Part shown: positions 19,110 to 28,007 of the stretch, one piece after another
Position numbering within the stretch: position 1 is the stretch's first letter
Layout of the letters: each line of letters begins with the position of its first letter
From: Arthrobacter sp. zg-Y1171
GTDB lineage: Bacteria > Actinomycetota > Actinomycetes > Actinomycetales > Micrococcaceae
Assembly: GCF_025244845.1 (NCBI RefSeq)
Contig: NZ_CP104264.1
Span: 310,001 to 374,000 of the forward strand
Length of the DNA: 64,000 nt
Reading direction: 5' to 3'
Notes under the pieces: generated by a model
Databases searched by the model: none
Told to the model about the DNA's origin: nothing
What the model saw: only the letters and a program-made list of their open reading frames with translations
Position numbers and translations under genes: made by a program

Positions 19110-20018
19110 CTAGGCGCCGGGGAAAGCGTCCAAGGAAAGCCGGCTGCGGTACTCCACCGGCAGGCGGGTCAGCGGATCGGTGAACTGCACGGACCGCGCC
19201 AGCAGCTGCAGCGGCCGGGAATAGTCGTCCGGCGCCTGGGGCAGCAGCTCCGGGTAGAACGAATCATTCAAGATGCCGATGCCCTGCGATGCCATGTGCA
19301 CCCGCAGCTGATGGGTCTTCCCCGTATGCGGCAGCAGCCGGTACCGGCCCAGCCCGCCGCTGGTCTCCATCAGCTCGATCCGGGTCTCCGCATTGGGTTC
19401 GCCCTCGACTTCCTGGGCCAGCAGGTAGGTGCGGGATTTGATCATCCGGCTGCGGACAATCCGCGGCAGCTCGAGGTCCTCCCGGACCGGAGCCACCGCT
19501 TCGTACTCCTTGCTGATCCGGCGCTTCTCGAAGAGGGTCTGGTACTTGCCCCGGGTCTCGGGGTTGGTGGAGAACAGCAGCACGCCGGCGGTCATGCGGT
19601 CCAGGCGGTGCATGGGAATCAGGTCCGGAATCCCCAATTGGACCCGCAGCCGCACCAGGGCCGACTCGGCCACGTACATGCCGCCCGGCGTCGTCGGCAG
19701 GAAATGCGGCTTGTCCACCACCAGCAGGTCCTCATCCTGGTGCAGGATGCCGATCTCCACCGGGATCCGCTCTTCGGGCGGAAGCTCGCGGTAGTACCAG
19801 ATGAAGGTGTGCTCGGTCAGGGGAGTGGCCGCGGTCAGCGGAATGCCGCCCAGGCCCACTACTTCACCGCGTTCGAACCGCTCTATGATTCCGTCCGGAT
19901 CCACATGGCCGAACCGTTCAAGCACGTAGTCCATGGCGGTGTCCCACGGTCCTTCACCGGGAAGGCGCAGGCGGGTGGCGTTGACTCCGTTGCGCACGGG
20001 AAGCGGGGACTGCATCAC
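19110..20018 (-). CDS. RluA-family pseudouridine synthase
   Basis: 302 residues. The catalytic motif HRLDRMTAGVLLF and the upstream ILHQDEDLLVVDKP segment identify the RluA family, which isomerises uridine to pseudouridine in rRNA or tRNA. The region before it (about residues 15-60) may be an S4-like or divergent RNA-binding domain. GTG at 20018 is chosen because TATCCT lies exactly 6 nt upstream (leaderless); the adjacent ATG at 20015 is the alternative. The RNA target cannot be told from sequence. It is divergent from the SulP transporter. Confidence 0.9.
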   Translation of the reverse strand: MMQSPLPVRNGVNATRLRLPGEGPWDTAMDYVLERFGHVDPDGIIERFERGEVVGLGGIPLTAATPLTEHTFIWYYRELPPEERIPVEIGILHQDEDLLVVDKPHFLPTTPGGMYVAESALVRLRVQLGIPDLIPMHRLDRMTAGVLLFSTNPETRGKYQTLFEKRRISKEYEAVAPVREDLELPRIVRSRMIKSRTYLLAQEVEGEPNAETRIELMETSGGLGRYRLLPHTGKTHQLRVHMASQGIGILNDSFYPELLPQAPDDYSRPLQLLARSVQFTDPLTRLPVEYRSRLSLDAFPGA

Positions 20019-20024
20019 GGTTTC

Positions 20025-20030
20025 AGGATA
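20025..20030 (-). promoter_or_regulatory. Leaderless-type -10 hexamer
   Basis: TATCCT on the minus strand, 6 nt before the GTG at 20018 (9 nt before the ATG at 20015); favours the GTG start. Confidence 0.45.
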
Positions 20031-20139
20031 TCGCGCGTGCGGGCTTAAATTGGGCTTGGCTGTTCTGGGTAGAACAGGCCCGCCCTCCTCGCAATCCAGG
20101 CAGATCCTGCCGCAGAAACCCCATCCGAAACGGAGCCCG

Positions 20140-21702
20140 GTGGCCACCGAACCAGTTCTTCCTCCTGTTGACCAGAAGGAGCCGACGCGGACAGCGCCGC
20201 CTCCAACGACGACGCCGGCCCTGACGCCGGAAGAGCGCCAGTCGGTCATGCGTACCCTGCGTTCGCCGAAACTGCTCAAGACGGAGGTCCTGGCCGGACT
20301 GGTGGTGGCCCTTGCGCTCATCCCCGAGGCCCTGGCCTTCTCGGTCATTGCCGGGGTGGACCCGAGGATCGGCCTGTTTTCGGCCTTCACGATGGCTGTC
20401 TCCATCGCGTTCCTCGGCGGCCGTCCGGCCATGATTTCCGCCGCCACCGGGGCTGTGGCCCTGGTGATTGCACCGCTGGTGGCCTCCCACGGCGTGGAGT
20501 ACATGATTGCCGCCGTGCTGCTGGCCGGGGTTTTCCAGGTGCTGCTGGCACTGCTTGGCGTGGCGAAACTCCTGCGCTTCATTCCGCGCCAGGTGATGGT
20601 CGGCTTCGTTAACGCGCTGGCCATCCTGATCTTCATCGCCCAGGTGCCCGAACTGCTGGGGGTGCCCTGGCTTGTCTATCCGCTCGTGGCGCTTGGGCTG
20701 TTGATCGTCTTCGGCCTGCCCCGGCTCACGGTTGCGGTGCCGGCGTCGTTGGTGGCCATCGTGGTCCTCACGGCCATCACGGTGTTCGCGTCCCTTTCCG
20801 TCCCGACCGTCGGGGACAAAGGCGAACTGCCGGACAGCCTGCCGTCGCTGCTGCTGCCCGATGTGCCCTTCAGCCTCGACACCCTGCAGGTGGTCTTCCC
20901 CTACGCACTGGCCGTGGCATTTGTGGGGCTGCTGGAATCGCTGATGACGGCCAAGCTGGTGGATGACGTCACCGACACCCGCTCCAACAAGACCCGCGAA
21001 GCCTGGGGCCAGGGTGCAGCCAACCTCATTACCGGATTCTTCGGCGGCATGGGCGGATGCGCGATGATCGGCCAGACCATGATCAACGTGAAGGGCTCCG
21101 GTGCCCGAACCCGGATTTCCACGTTCCTGGCCGGGGTATTCCTGCTCCTCCTGGTGGTTGTCCTGGGAGACGTTGTGGCCCTGATTCCGATGGCAGCCCT
21201 GGTTGCTGTGATGATCTTCGTGGCGGTCACCAGCTTCGACTGGCACAGCATCCGCCCGTCCACGCTGAAGATGATGCCCAAGAGTGAAACCGCCGTCATG
21301 CTGGCCACCGTGGCCGTGACCGTCTGGACCCACAACCTGGCCAGCGGCGTCGGCGTCGGGGTGCTGGTGGCCATGGTGCTGTTCGCGCGCCGGGTGGCGC
21401 ACTTCGTCACCGTGGATCGCACGGTCACCGGGAACGACGCCGATGCCACCGCCGTCTATACGGTGAACGGCGAGCTGTTCTTCGCTTCCTCGAATGATTT
21501 GTATTCCCAGTTCGAGTACGTCCTGGATCCGGGGAATGTGGTCATTGACCTGAGTGGCTCCCACGTCTGGGACGCGTCAACCGTGGCTGCGCTCGACGCC
21601 GTGACGGAGAAGTACCGGCGGCGCGGAACCGAGGTGCGGATCACCGGACTGAATGAGGCCAGCGGCCCGATGCGCGAACGGATGGCCGGCAAGCTGCCCT
21701 AG
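20140..21702 (+). CDS. SulP-family anion transporter with STAS domain
   Basis: 520 residues. The membrane part has about 10-12 hydrophobic segments; the sequence LIPEALAFSVIAGVDPRIGLF is typical of the SulP N-terminus. A C-terminal STAS domain starts near residue 438 (AVYTVNGELFFAS...VVIDLSGSHVWDASTVAALD). SulP proteins carry sulfate, bicarbonate or other anions, often with sodium or protons; this shorter type resembles BicA-like carriers, but the substrate is unassigned. GTG at 20140 has GGAG 4 nt upstream. Confidence 0.9.
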   Translation: MATEPVLPPVDQKEPTRTAPPPTTTPALTPEERQSVMRTLRSPKLLKTEVLAGLVVALALIPEALAFSVIAGVDPRIGLFSAFTMAVSIAFLGGRPAMISAATGAVALVIAPLVASHGVEYMIAAVLLAGVFQVLLALLGVAKLLRFIPRQVMVGFVNALAILIFIAQVPELLGVPWLVYPLVALGLLIVFGLPRLTVAVPASLVAIVVLTAITVFASLSVPTVGDKGELPDSLPSLLLPDVPFSLDTLQVVFPYALAVAFVGLLESLMTAKLVDDVTDTRSNKTREAWGQGAANLITGFFGGMGGCAMIGQTMINVKGSGARTRISTFLAGVFLLLLVVVLGDVVALIPMAALVAVMIFVAVTSFDWHSIRPSTLKMMPKSETAVMLATVAVTVWTHNLASGVGVGVLVAMVLFARRVAHFVTVDRTVTGNDADATAVYTVNGELFFASSNDLYSQFEYVLDPGNVVIDLSGSHVWDASTVAALDAVTEKYRRRGTEVRITGLNEASGPMRERMAGKLP

Positions 21703-21729
21703 CTGCCGGCCGCGACCGCGCGGACGGGT

Positions 21730-22614
21730 TCAGGCCGCAGCGGGGAGTGCGGGCTGCTGCAGGGAGGCCAGCTCCACCCGGCACTGCTCGGCGCTGGGGC
21801 GTTCGCGCGGCGAGAGCGAGGTCATGGCGGACAGCAGCGACCGCCATCCGGCGGGGAGCGCGGGCGGGATCACCGGCCCGCGGACCGTCCGGGCCACCAT
21901 GGATTCGACCTGCGGCAGGTCGAAGGTGCGGACCCCCGTCAGGCATTCGAGCAGGACAAGTCCCAGCGAGTAAATATCCGTGGCGGAGGTCAGGGGTGCG
22001 CGCCGCACCTGCTCGGGACTCATGTAGGGCAGGCTCCCGTAGGACGGTTCCTTATCCCCGCCCCCCTGGCTGCTGACGGCGATGCCCAGATCCGTGATTT
22101 TGGCGTGGCCGGTTGCCGGATCCATCAGGATGTTCGAGGGCTTCACGTCCCGGTGGATGTACCCCGCAGCATGCACGCCGCCAAGTCCGGCGGCGAGCTC
22201 GACGCCGAGCCGCGCAGCGTCGCTGGGCGGCAGCCCGCCGGAGAGGTTCTGCCGGAGGTCGGTGCCCTGCACCAGTTCCAGGACCAGATACGGCGTCTGC
22301 ACGCCGGTGCCGGGGTGGCTGATGGTGCCCGTGGAAATCATCCGAACCACGTGCGGATTCTCGACGGCCCGCAGCGCGGCCGCTTCCCGGATGGCTTCAT
22401 GCCCCTCCGGCCTGTGCCCAAGCGGCGCGGAAAAGATCTTTACTGCCACCTTCTCCAGGGACGCCAGATCGGTAGCCCGCCAGACGTAGCCGGCAGTGCC
22501 CCGCCCGATAGGTTCGTCCAGGCAGAACCGGCCGCCGATGAGTACATGGGCGCTAAAGCCCGAGGCGTCGGAAACAGGGGATGCTGCGGTTCTTGATGCT
22601 GGATACCTGTCCAT
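21730..22614 (-). CDS. Serine/threonine protein kinase, soluble
   Basis: 294 residues. Hanks-type kinase motifs: glycine loop GRGTAGYV, K59 in VAVKIF, catalytic loop HRDVKPSN with D156, magnesium-binding D175 in TDLGIA (DLG rather than the usual bacterial DFG), and SPE for APE. There is no transmembrane helix or PASTA domain, so it is cytosolic and lacks a sensor. ATG at 22614 lies 12 nt after an AT-rich stretch (22628-22665) that may hold the promoter. Targets unknown; the upstream MarR gene is on the same strand. Confidence 0.9.
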   Translation of the reverse strand: MDRYPASRTAASPVSDASGFSAHVLIGGRFCLDEPIGRGTAGYVWRATDLASLEKVAVKIFSAPLGHRPEGHEAIREAAALRAVENPHVVRMISTGTISHPGTGVQTPYLVLELVQGTDLRQNLSGGLPPSDAARLGVELAAGLGGVHAAGYIHRDVKPSNILMDPATGHAKITDLGIAVSSQGGGDKEPSYGSLPYMSPEQVRRAPLTSATDIYSLGLVLLECLTGVRTFDLPQVESMVARTVRGPVIPPALPAGWRSLLSAMTSLSPRERPSAEQCRVELASLQQPALPAAA

Positions 22615-22736
22615 GCCGCCCCCGGATTATTAGCTAGTTTTTCTATTTACTAATCCGGCTAACGATAGGGTGGGTGCGCAGTTGAGTCCAGCTTTCGGGT
22701 CTGGATTCCCGGTGCGACGACAAATCCCGGGCGGGA

Positions 22737-23261
22737 TCAGTGCTGCGGCTTCCCCGGATCCGGCTTCGGTTCCTCCAGCGCAGAACGCAGGCGGTCCATA
22801 AAGGAAATGACAATCCCGGCTTCCTCCGGCGACAGCTCTGCCGCGGCCTGCATCATGCGCCGGTGCATATCGCCCACGGTCTGGCGAACATCGGCGTCCG
22901 ATGCGTCGGTGGGGACAATCTCCCAGGCGCGGCGGTCATTGGGCCGGGCACGCCGTCGGACGTATCCGCCGCGTTCCAGCCGGTCGATAAGTGCAGTGGT
23001 GGAGGCGGTGGAGATCCCAAGGAGCCGGCTCAGGTCCTTGGGGCCGAGGCTTTCACCGGCCTGCCGGGCCTGCATCAGGCAGCGCATGGCCAGAAGGTCG
23101 TTTTCGTTCATCCCCATGGCATCCTGAGTGCGACGGCGGACCAGGGTCTCGGCGGCGCGGTAGCTGCGCACTGCATCCAGCACGGCGCGGGCTTTTGGGT
23201 GCTCCGGATCGGGGCCGTACCAGTAGCCGTCCTGCTCCGGGAGCTGTTTCGGGGTGTCCAT
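22737..23261 (-). CDS. MarR-family transcriptional regulator
   Basis: 174 residues with the winged-helix MarR domain: GPKDLSRLLGISTASTTALIDRLERGGYV (about 73-101) followed by the wing RRRARPNDRRA. The ATG at 23261 has no ribosome site; TAGGAT lies 7 nt upstream. It is divergent from the iron-uptake operon, and a short palindrome lies between them (23306-23318), which might be its operator. It has no obvious ligand. Confidence 0.88.
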   Translation of the reverse strand: MDTPKQLPEQDGYWYGPDPEHPKARAVLDAVRSYRAAETLVRRRTQDAMGMNENDLLAMRCLMQARQAGESLGPKDLSRLLGISTASTTALIDRLERGGYVRRRARPNDRRAWEIVPTDASDADVRQTVGDMHRRMMQAAAELSPEEAGIVISFMDRLRSALEEPKPDPGKPQH

Positions 23262-23268
23262 TCGTCCA

Positions 23269-23274
23269 ATCCTA
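23269..23274 (-). promoter_or_regulatory. Leaderless-type -10 hexamer
   Basis: TAGGAT on the minus strand, 7 nt before the ATG at 23261 of the MarR gene. Confidence 0.4.
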
Positions 23275-23305
23275 GCCTCGCTGGAAGGTAGGACGCCTAG
23301 GAATT

Positions 23306-23318
23306 AATGCGATGCATT
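23306..23318. promoter_or_regulatory. Short palindrome, possible MarR operator
   Basis: AATGC-GAT-GCATT, perfect 5-bp arms, 45 bp upstream of the marR start and 109 bp upstream of the divergent iron-uptake operon. Confidence 0.35.
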
Positions 23319-23387
23319 TCACACTGCAATTAGGGCATAAAAACGTGATGTAATCTCTTCGGCTGTGGTCAGATGTTAGGTGTCCCC

Positions 23388-23406
23388 TTAGGTAATCCTT
23401 ACCTCT
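23388..23406. promoter_or_regulatory. DtxR/IdeR iron box
   Basis: TTAGGTAATCCTTACCTCT matches the 19-bp consensus TTAGGTTAGGCTAACCTAA at 13 positions and has perfect AGGTAA/TTACCT arms. It sits 20 nt before the translation start of the binding-protein gene, as expected for iron-dependent repression. Confidence 0.8.
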
Positions 23407-23426
23407 CGCCTGCGATAGGAACGTCC

Positions 23427-24575
23427 TTGACTGCACCCGAAATCTCCCCGTCCGGTCCCAAAACCGGACCCTCGCGCCGCAATATCTTGGGCGGAGCCGG
23501 GCTCGGCTTCCTGGCCTTGGCGCTGGGGGCCTGCTCCACCCGTGACACTGTGGCGGCGGCAGGGAATGCAGCAGGATCCGGCGGTTTCATTGTGACTGAT
23601 ATGCGCGGCGTCGAGGTTTCCTTCGACGGGCCGGTGCAGAAAATCGCCACCACCGTCATCCCCTCTCCCTCCATGCTGGCTGCCGTGGACGGCGGGTACG
23701 CCAAGATCGTGGGCATCAATGAATCCACGCTGCAGGCCAACCGGCAGGGCCTGTTCGGGGAGATGTTCCCCGATTCGAAAACCACCACCACCATCGCGCC
23801 GTCGAGCTTCACCCCCAACATCGAGACCATCACCAAACTGGAGCCCGACGTTGTGTTCCAGTGGGCGGACCAGGGCGACGGACTTGTGGAGCCGCTGGAA
23901 AACGCCGGCTTCAAAACGGTCTGCCTGCTCTACGGAACGCAGGAATACCTGGAAACCTGGGTGTCCCTGTTCGCCACCATCCTCGGCAAGCCTGAGCGCG
24001 GCACCGAAATCGTGGACTGGATGCACGCCGAAATCGGCCGGCTGGAGGATGAACTCGCCGCGGTTTCCACGCCCGTGCGGGTGGTCCACCTGGGCCAGTC
24101 CGGCGACGGCTATTCGGCCTCCAACAAGTCCTCCTACATGCACTACTGGATGGAGCTGGCCGGCGGGCAGAACATGGCGGCGGAGAACCTTTCCGCCGAG
24201 AACGTGGTCAGCGCCGAGCAGCTGATCGAGTGGGATCCCGAGGTCATCACGCTGGGCGGCTTCGATACCCGCACCCCGGCCGAGGTCTACGCGGATCCCT
24301 CCCTCGCCTCCGTGTCTGCCGTGAAAAACCGCCGGGTCTACAAGGCCCCGCTGGGTGGGTACCGCTGGGAGGTTCCCTGCGCCGAGTCCCCGCTGATGTG
24401 GCAGTGGGCAGCCGAGGTGTTCCATCCCGGCCGCACCAGCAACACCCTGCGCGCCGCCATGAAGGAAAAGATTGCGTACCTCTACGGGTACGAAGTGAGC
24501 GAAGCCCAGATTGATGCCGCACTGCGGCTGGACCTGAACGGTGCCAGCGTTGGCTACGACGTCTTCCGCGGCTGA
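23427..24575 (+). CDS. Iron-siderophore ABC transporter, binding lipoprotein
   Basis: 382 residues from TTG at 23427, supported by AGGA 6 nt upstream; earlier starts would place the iron box inside the gene. The N-terminus has a twin-arginine-like SRRNIL followed by a hydrophobic stretch and lipobox LALGAC, so it is probably a Tat-exported lipoprotein. The body is a FepB/FhuD-type periplasmic-binding fold (MRGVEVSFDGPVQKIAT, then IVGINEST and TKLEPDVVFQW). It presents ferric siderophore to the permease encoded next. First gene of a four-gene operon. Confidence 0.92.
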   Translation: MTAPEISPSGPKTGPSRRNILGGAGLGFLALALGACSTRDTVAAAGNAAGSGGFIVTDMRGVEVSFDGPVQKIATTVIPSPSMLAAVDGGYAKIVGINESTLQANRQGLFGEMFPDSKTTTTIAPSSFTPNIETITKLEPDVVFQWADQGDGLVEPLENAGFKTVCLLYGTQEYLETWVSLFATILGKPERGTEIVDWMHAEIGRLEDELAAVSTPVRVVHLGQSGDGYSASNKSSYMHYWMELAGGQNMAAENLSAENVVSAEQLIEWDPEVITLGGFDTRTPAEVYADPSLASVSAVKNRRVYKAPLGGYRWEVPCAESPLMWQWAAEVFHPGRTSNTLRAAMKEKIAYLYGYEVSEAQIDAALRLDLNGASVGYDVFRG

Positions 24576-24576
24576 G

Positions 24577-25698
24577 ATGGCGGCTCCGCATAGCTCCGGC
24601 GCACCTGCACCTGCCCGTGACGGCTCGACATCGCCGTCGTCGGCCGGTGCCCCGCCGTCGTCGGCCCGCCGCCGGTTGATCCTGCCGCTCTGCGTCCTGA
24701 TCCTGTGTGCGGTGGCCCTGGTTTCCATGGCCGCCGGCCGGTACTGGGTGCCGCCGAACGAAATCCTGCGCATCCTGTTCAACGAAGTCACCGCACTCTT
24801 CGGCGGCGAGGGGATGCTCCGCCGGACTTGGACCGACCAGGAAGCCACCGTGGTCCTGGATGTACGGCTGCCTCGCGTGCTGCTGGCCTTCCTGGTGGGC
24901 GGAGCGCTCTCGCTCGGCGGCGCCTGCCTGCAGGCGCTGTTCCGCAATCCGCTGGTCAGCCCGGACATTATCGGCGTCACTGCCGGGGCGTCCTTCGGCG
25001 GGGTGCTGGTGCTCACCCTCGGCCTGTCCGGCGGCTGGATGGTCGGCGGTGCCTTCGGGTTCGGACTGGCCGCACTCGCCGGCGTCCTGCTGCTGGGCCG
25101 GCTGGGCGGACGGGACAACGCCATGCTGATGATCGTCCTGGGCGGGATTGTGGTGGCGGCGTTCTTCAACGCGCTGGTCTCCTTCATGACCTACCTGGCC
25201 GACCCGTACTCCGAACTGCCCTCGATCGTGCACTGGCTGCTCGGTTCCATCGCCGCGGCCAGCTATGACAAGGTGCTCACCGCACTGGTCCCGGTGGCCA
25301 TCGGCGCGGTGATCGTCCTGGCCCTGCGCTGGCGCCTGAATGTGCTGTCCCTGGGGGACGACGACGCCGCCGCGCTGGGCGTGAACCCGCAGCGCTCCCG
25401 GGTGGTGCTGTTGTGTGCCGTTGCCCTGATGACGGCAGGCACCGTCGCCGTGGCGGGGGCCGTCGGCTGGGTGGGACTCGTGGTTCCGCACCTCGCCCGG
25501 CTCTGGGTGGGACCGGACCACCGGATCCTGCTGCCGGCGTCGTTGCTGTTGGGCGGTACCTACCTGATGCTCATCGACACCCTTAGCCGTTCCATCAGCA
25601 GCAGCGAACTGCCGCTCGGCATCCTCACCGCCATTATCGGCGCCCCGGTCTTCGTGCTGCTGCTGGCCCGTTCGCAGAAGAAAGCCGAGCTCTCATGA
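24577..25698 (+). CDS. FecCD-type siderophore permease
   Basis: 373 residues with about nine to ten hydrophobic helices. FecCD features are RLPRVLLAFLVGGALSLGGA, QALFRNPLVSPDIIGVTAGA and VGWVGLVVPHLARLWVG. It is a single-subunit permease, so it probably acts as a homodimer. The N-terminal 30 residues are a Pro/Ser/Ala-rich extension. ATG at 24577 begins 2 nt after the upstream stop; an in-frame GTG at 24541 would overlap that gene. The downstream ATPase overlaps by ATGA. Confidence 0.92.
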   Translation: MAAPHSSGAPAPARDGSTSPSSAGAPPSSARRRLILPLCVLILCAVALVSMAAGRYWVPPNEILRILFNEVTALFGGEGMLRRTWTDQEATVVLDVRLPRVLLAFLVGGALSLGGACLQALFRNPLVSPDIIGVTAGASFGGVLVLTLGLSGGWMVGGAFGFGLAALAGVLLLGRLGGRDNAMLMIVLGGIVVAAFFNALVSFMTYLADPYSELPSIVHWLLGSIAAASYDKVLTALVPVAIGAVIVLALRWRLNVLSLGDDDAAALGVNPQRSRVVLLCAVALMTAGTVAVAGAVGWVGLVVPHLARLWVGPDHRILLPASLLLGGTYLMLIDTLSRSISSSELPLGILTAIIGAPVFVLLLARSQKKAELS

Positions 25699-26612
25699 CC
25701 CTCGTTTCCCTGCCCCGCCCGGTTCCCGGGGATCCCCTGACGGGCAGCCCGGCGGCCGGCTCCGCGCCGCTGCTGCAGGCCACCGGCCTCGGTTTCCGCT
25801 ACTCCCGGCTGCGTCCGTGGCTCTTCCGGAACCTGGAATTTTCCTTGGAACGCGGGGAGGTCCTGTCCATCCTGGGGCCCAACGCCCGCGGCAAAACCAC
25901 GCTGCTCAAGTGCCTCTCCGGGCTGCTTGCCCCGCGTGAGGGAACGGTTCGCGGTGCGCCGTGCATCGGATACGTGCCCCAGGACCACGGCGCGGGTCCG
26001 TCCTTCACGGTCGCCGACATGGTGCTGATGGGCTGCACCCGGCACCTGCGCGCCTATCAGACTCCGCGCCCGGAGGACCATGCCGCCGCCGATGCAGCCA
26101 TGGAACGGGTAGGCGTGGCCGGCTGGGCCGGACGCGACTATTCCACCCTCTCCGGCGGGCAGCGGCAGCTGGTGCTGATTGCCCGGGCCGTGGCCTCGGG
26201 CTGCGAACTGCTCGTCCTGGACGAACCGGCGTCGGCACTGGACCTGAACAACCAGTCCCGCGTGCTGAGCGTGCTCACCGGACTGGCCGCGGAGGGCATG
26301 GGCGTCATCATGACCACCCATCATCCTGACCACGCACTCCACGTGTCCCGCAACGCACTGCTGTTTGTCGGCAGCCATGACGTCCGCTGGGGACCTACCG
26401 AGGAGCTGCTCACCGGTCCCGCCCTCTCCGAGGTCTATGGCCTGCCGATCTGCACCCCCACCGTGGGCACGGTATCCGGCGAACGCGTGATCGCGGTCCC
26501 GGATTTCGGCCCGTCCTGCCGTGCCTGCCCGGTGCCCGGCGCAGTCGGGGCACCGGCGCCAGGGCCGACTCCGGTGGAAATACGAACACCCCTTGGAAAG
26601 GAACACCCGTGA
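25695..26612 (+). CDS. Siderophore ABC transporter ATPase
   Basis: 305 residues. Walker A is GPNARGKTT with K67 (the usual GPNGAGKS/T is altered at two positions), signature LSGGQRQ near 152, Walker B LLVLDEP near 176, and switch His in TTHHPDH. It powers uptake through the FecCD permease. About 35 extra C-terminal residues contain a CRAC pair and a Pro/Ala stretch. It overlaps the upstream gene by ATGA and the downstream gene by GTGA, so all three are translationally coupled. Confidence 0.92.
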   Translation: MTLVSLPRPVPGDPLTGSPAAGSAPLLQATGLGFRYSRLRPWLFRNLEFSLERGEVLSILGPNARGKTTLLKCLSGLLAPREGTVRGAPCIGYVPQDHGAGPSFTVADMVLMGCTRHLRAYQTPRPEDHAAADAAMERVGVAGWAGRDYSTLSGGQRQLVLIARAVASGCELLVLDEPASALDLNNQSRVLSVLTGLAAEGMGVIMTTHHPDHALHVSRNALLFVGSHDVRWGPTEELLTGPALSEVYGLPICTPTVGTVSGERVIAVPDFGPSCRACPVPGAVGAPAPGPTPVEIRTPLGKEHP

Positions 26613-27967
26613 TTATCCGCTTGACCGGCGGCACGCCGATGCGTGGCCAGACCGACACCACCTGGCGCGGCGCCTTCGAGGATGTCGACGCCTACGACCT
26701 CGACGACGACGCCGCCCGCGCCCGGATCCTCTCGGCCGACGGGCTGGTGATCGGCGGCGGCGTGGACCATCTCCTGCTGGGAAAGCACCGCGAAGCGCTC
26801 ACCGGCTTTGTCCGCGCCGGCGGCCGGGTACTGGTCAACGGCCAGGTGGTTAAGCCTTTCATCGACGGGCTGGCGGTCTGGCGCAAGCTGGAATTCCGCG
26901 GCGCGCAGGACGTCCGGCCGCATCCGGTCTCTCCGCACGCGGTGTGGGCGGGCATTGACTACCGGGACCTGCACTACCGCACCGGGGTGCCCGGAACCCA
27001 CAGCTACGAGCGGTTGGAGGAGATCGGCGTCGCCGGTTTCTACGGCCGCGGCTATCACCTGGACCTGCCCGAGAGCGCGACCGTGGTCACCGGCATCGGC
27101 CAGTACCGGCTCCCGCTGGACTACCGCTACAGGATCGGCTCCGGCGAAGTGCTGGTGCACGGCGGCAATGACCTGGAGAGCTTCAGCGACGATCAGTATT
27201 CCACCCGCGTGCTGGGCCCGAACCTGGTGCAGTGGCTGGAAGCCGGGGAACGCACCGCGGCCGAGCCGGCGTCCGCCCCCGCTCCTGCCGCCGTCGGACC
27301 CCGGCCCTCCGCCGTTTCAGGCACGGAGGGATCAGCCGCCCCGCGGATCGGGCTGCTGCACTGCGGCACCTTCCAGCCCCTGCGGACCCTGGCCGACCCG
27401 GCCCTGGCGACGTACCGGCTGGAGTCCGTTTATCTTCCGGACGCCGATCCGGCCGTACTCGCGGACCTGGACGTGGTGATTGTCAGCGACCGGCTGCATC
27501 AGGGCCAGCTTGGGCGCTTTGTTCCGGCCATCCTGGCCGCTTTGTCCGACCCGGGGAAAACCGTGATCGTGCTTGGTGAGAACAAGGTAGAACAGTGGCT
27601 GCCGGGCGTCGGCTACAGTTTCCGCCCCACGGTGTTCTGGATGTGGCGCACCGGCGAGGACAACGGCACCCGGCTTCGGCTGCCTGAGGATCCGATGTGG
27701 GAGTTCTTCACCCCCTGGTCGGTGTCCTGGCATCATCACGGGCTGTTGCATCCGCGCCCCGGTGCCCGCTCGCTGGTGGTGATGGAAGAGGACGGCGCCG
27801 AATCCGGCACGCTGCTGTATGTGGATGAGGCAAACCAGCCTGCCCGCCTGCTGGTGACCACCATGGACCCGGTCTACCACCACGGATCCGGCTTTATGCC
27901 CGGTGCTTCCCAGCTGCTGTACTCGCTGCTGCGCTGGGTCACGGCCACGCACGCCGCGCGGGCCTAG
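26609..27967 (+). CDS. Unknown protein coupled to siderophore transporter
   Basis: 452 residues; GTG at 26609 overlaps the ATPase stop (GTGA), with GGAAAGGAA upstream. I do not recognise a named family. The two halves look alike: residues about 1-210 (ILSADGLVIGGG, GGRVLVNGQVVKPF) and 245-450 (LADLDVVIVSDR, GKTVIVLGENKVEQW), each like a Rossmann-type or class I amidotransferase/ThuA-like alpha/beta domain, joined by a Pro/Ala linker (about 215-240). No clear Cys-His-Glu triad. His-rich spots (SWHHHGLLH, VYHHG) could bind metal. No signal peptide, so it may act on imported iron complex in the cytoplasm. Confidence 0.8.
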   Translation: MIIRLTGGTPMRGQTDTTWRGAFEDVDAYDLDDDAARARILSADGLVIGGGVDHLLLGKHREALTGFVRAGGRVLVNGQVVKPFIDGLAVWRKLEFRGAQDVRPHPVSPHAVWAGIDYRDLHYRTGVPGTHSYERLEEIGVAGFYGRGYHLDLPESATVVTGIGQYRLPLDYRYRIGSGEVLVHGGNDLESFSDDQYSTRVLGPNLVQWLEAGERTAAEPASAPAPAAVGPRPSAVSGTEGSAAPRIGLLHCGTFQPLRTLADPALATYRLESVYLPDADPAVLADLDVVIVSDRLHQGQLGRFVPAILAALSDPGKTVIVLGENKVEQWLPGVGYSFRPTVFWMWRTGEDNGTRLRLPEDPMWEFFTPWSVSWHHHGLLHPRPGARSLVVMEEDGAESGTLLYVDEANQPARLLVTTMDPVYHHGSGFMPGASQLLYSLLRWVTATHAARA

Positions 27968-28007
27968 TCGGCGAGCACGCACGGCCGGTCGGAGTGCGCG
28001 GTCCGGA

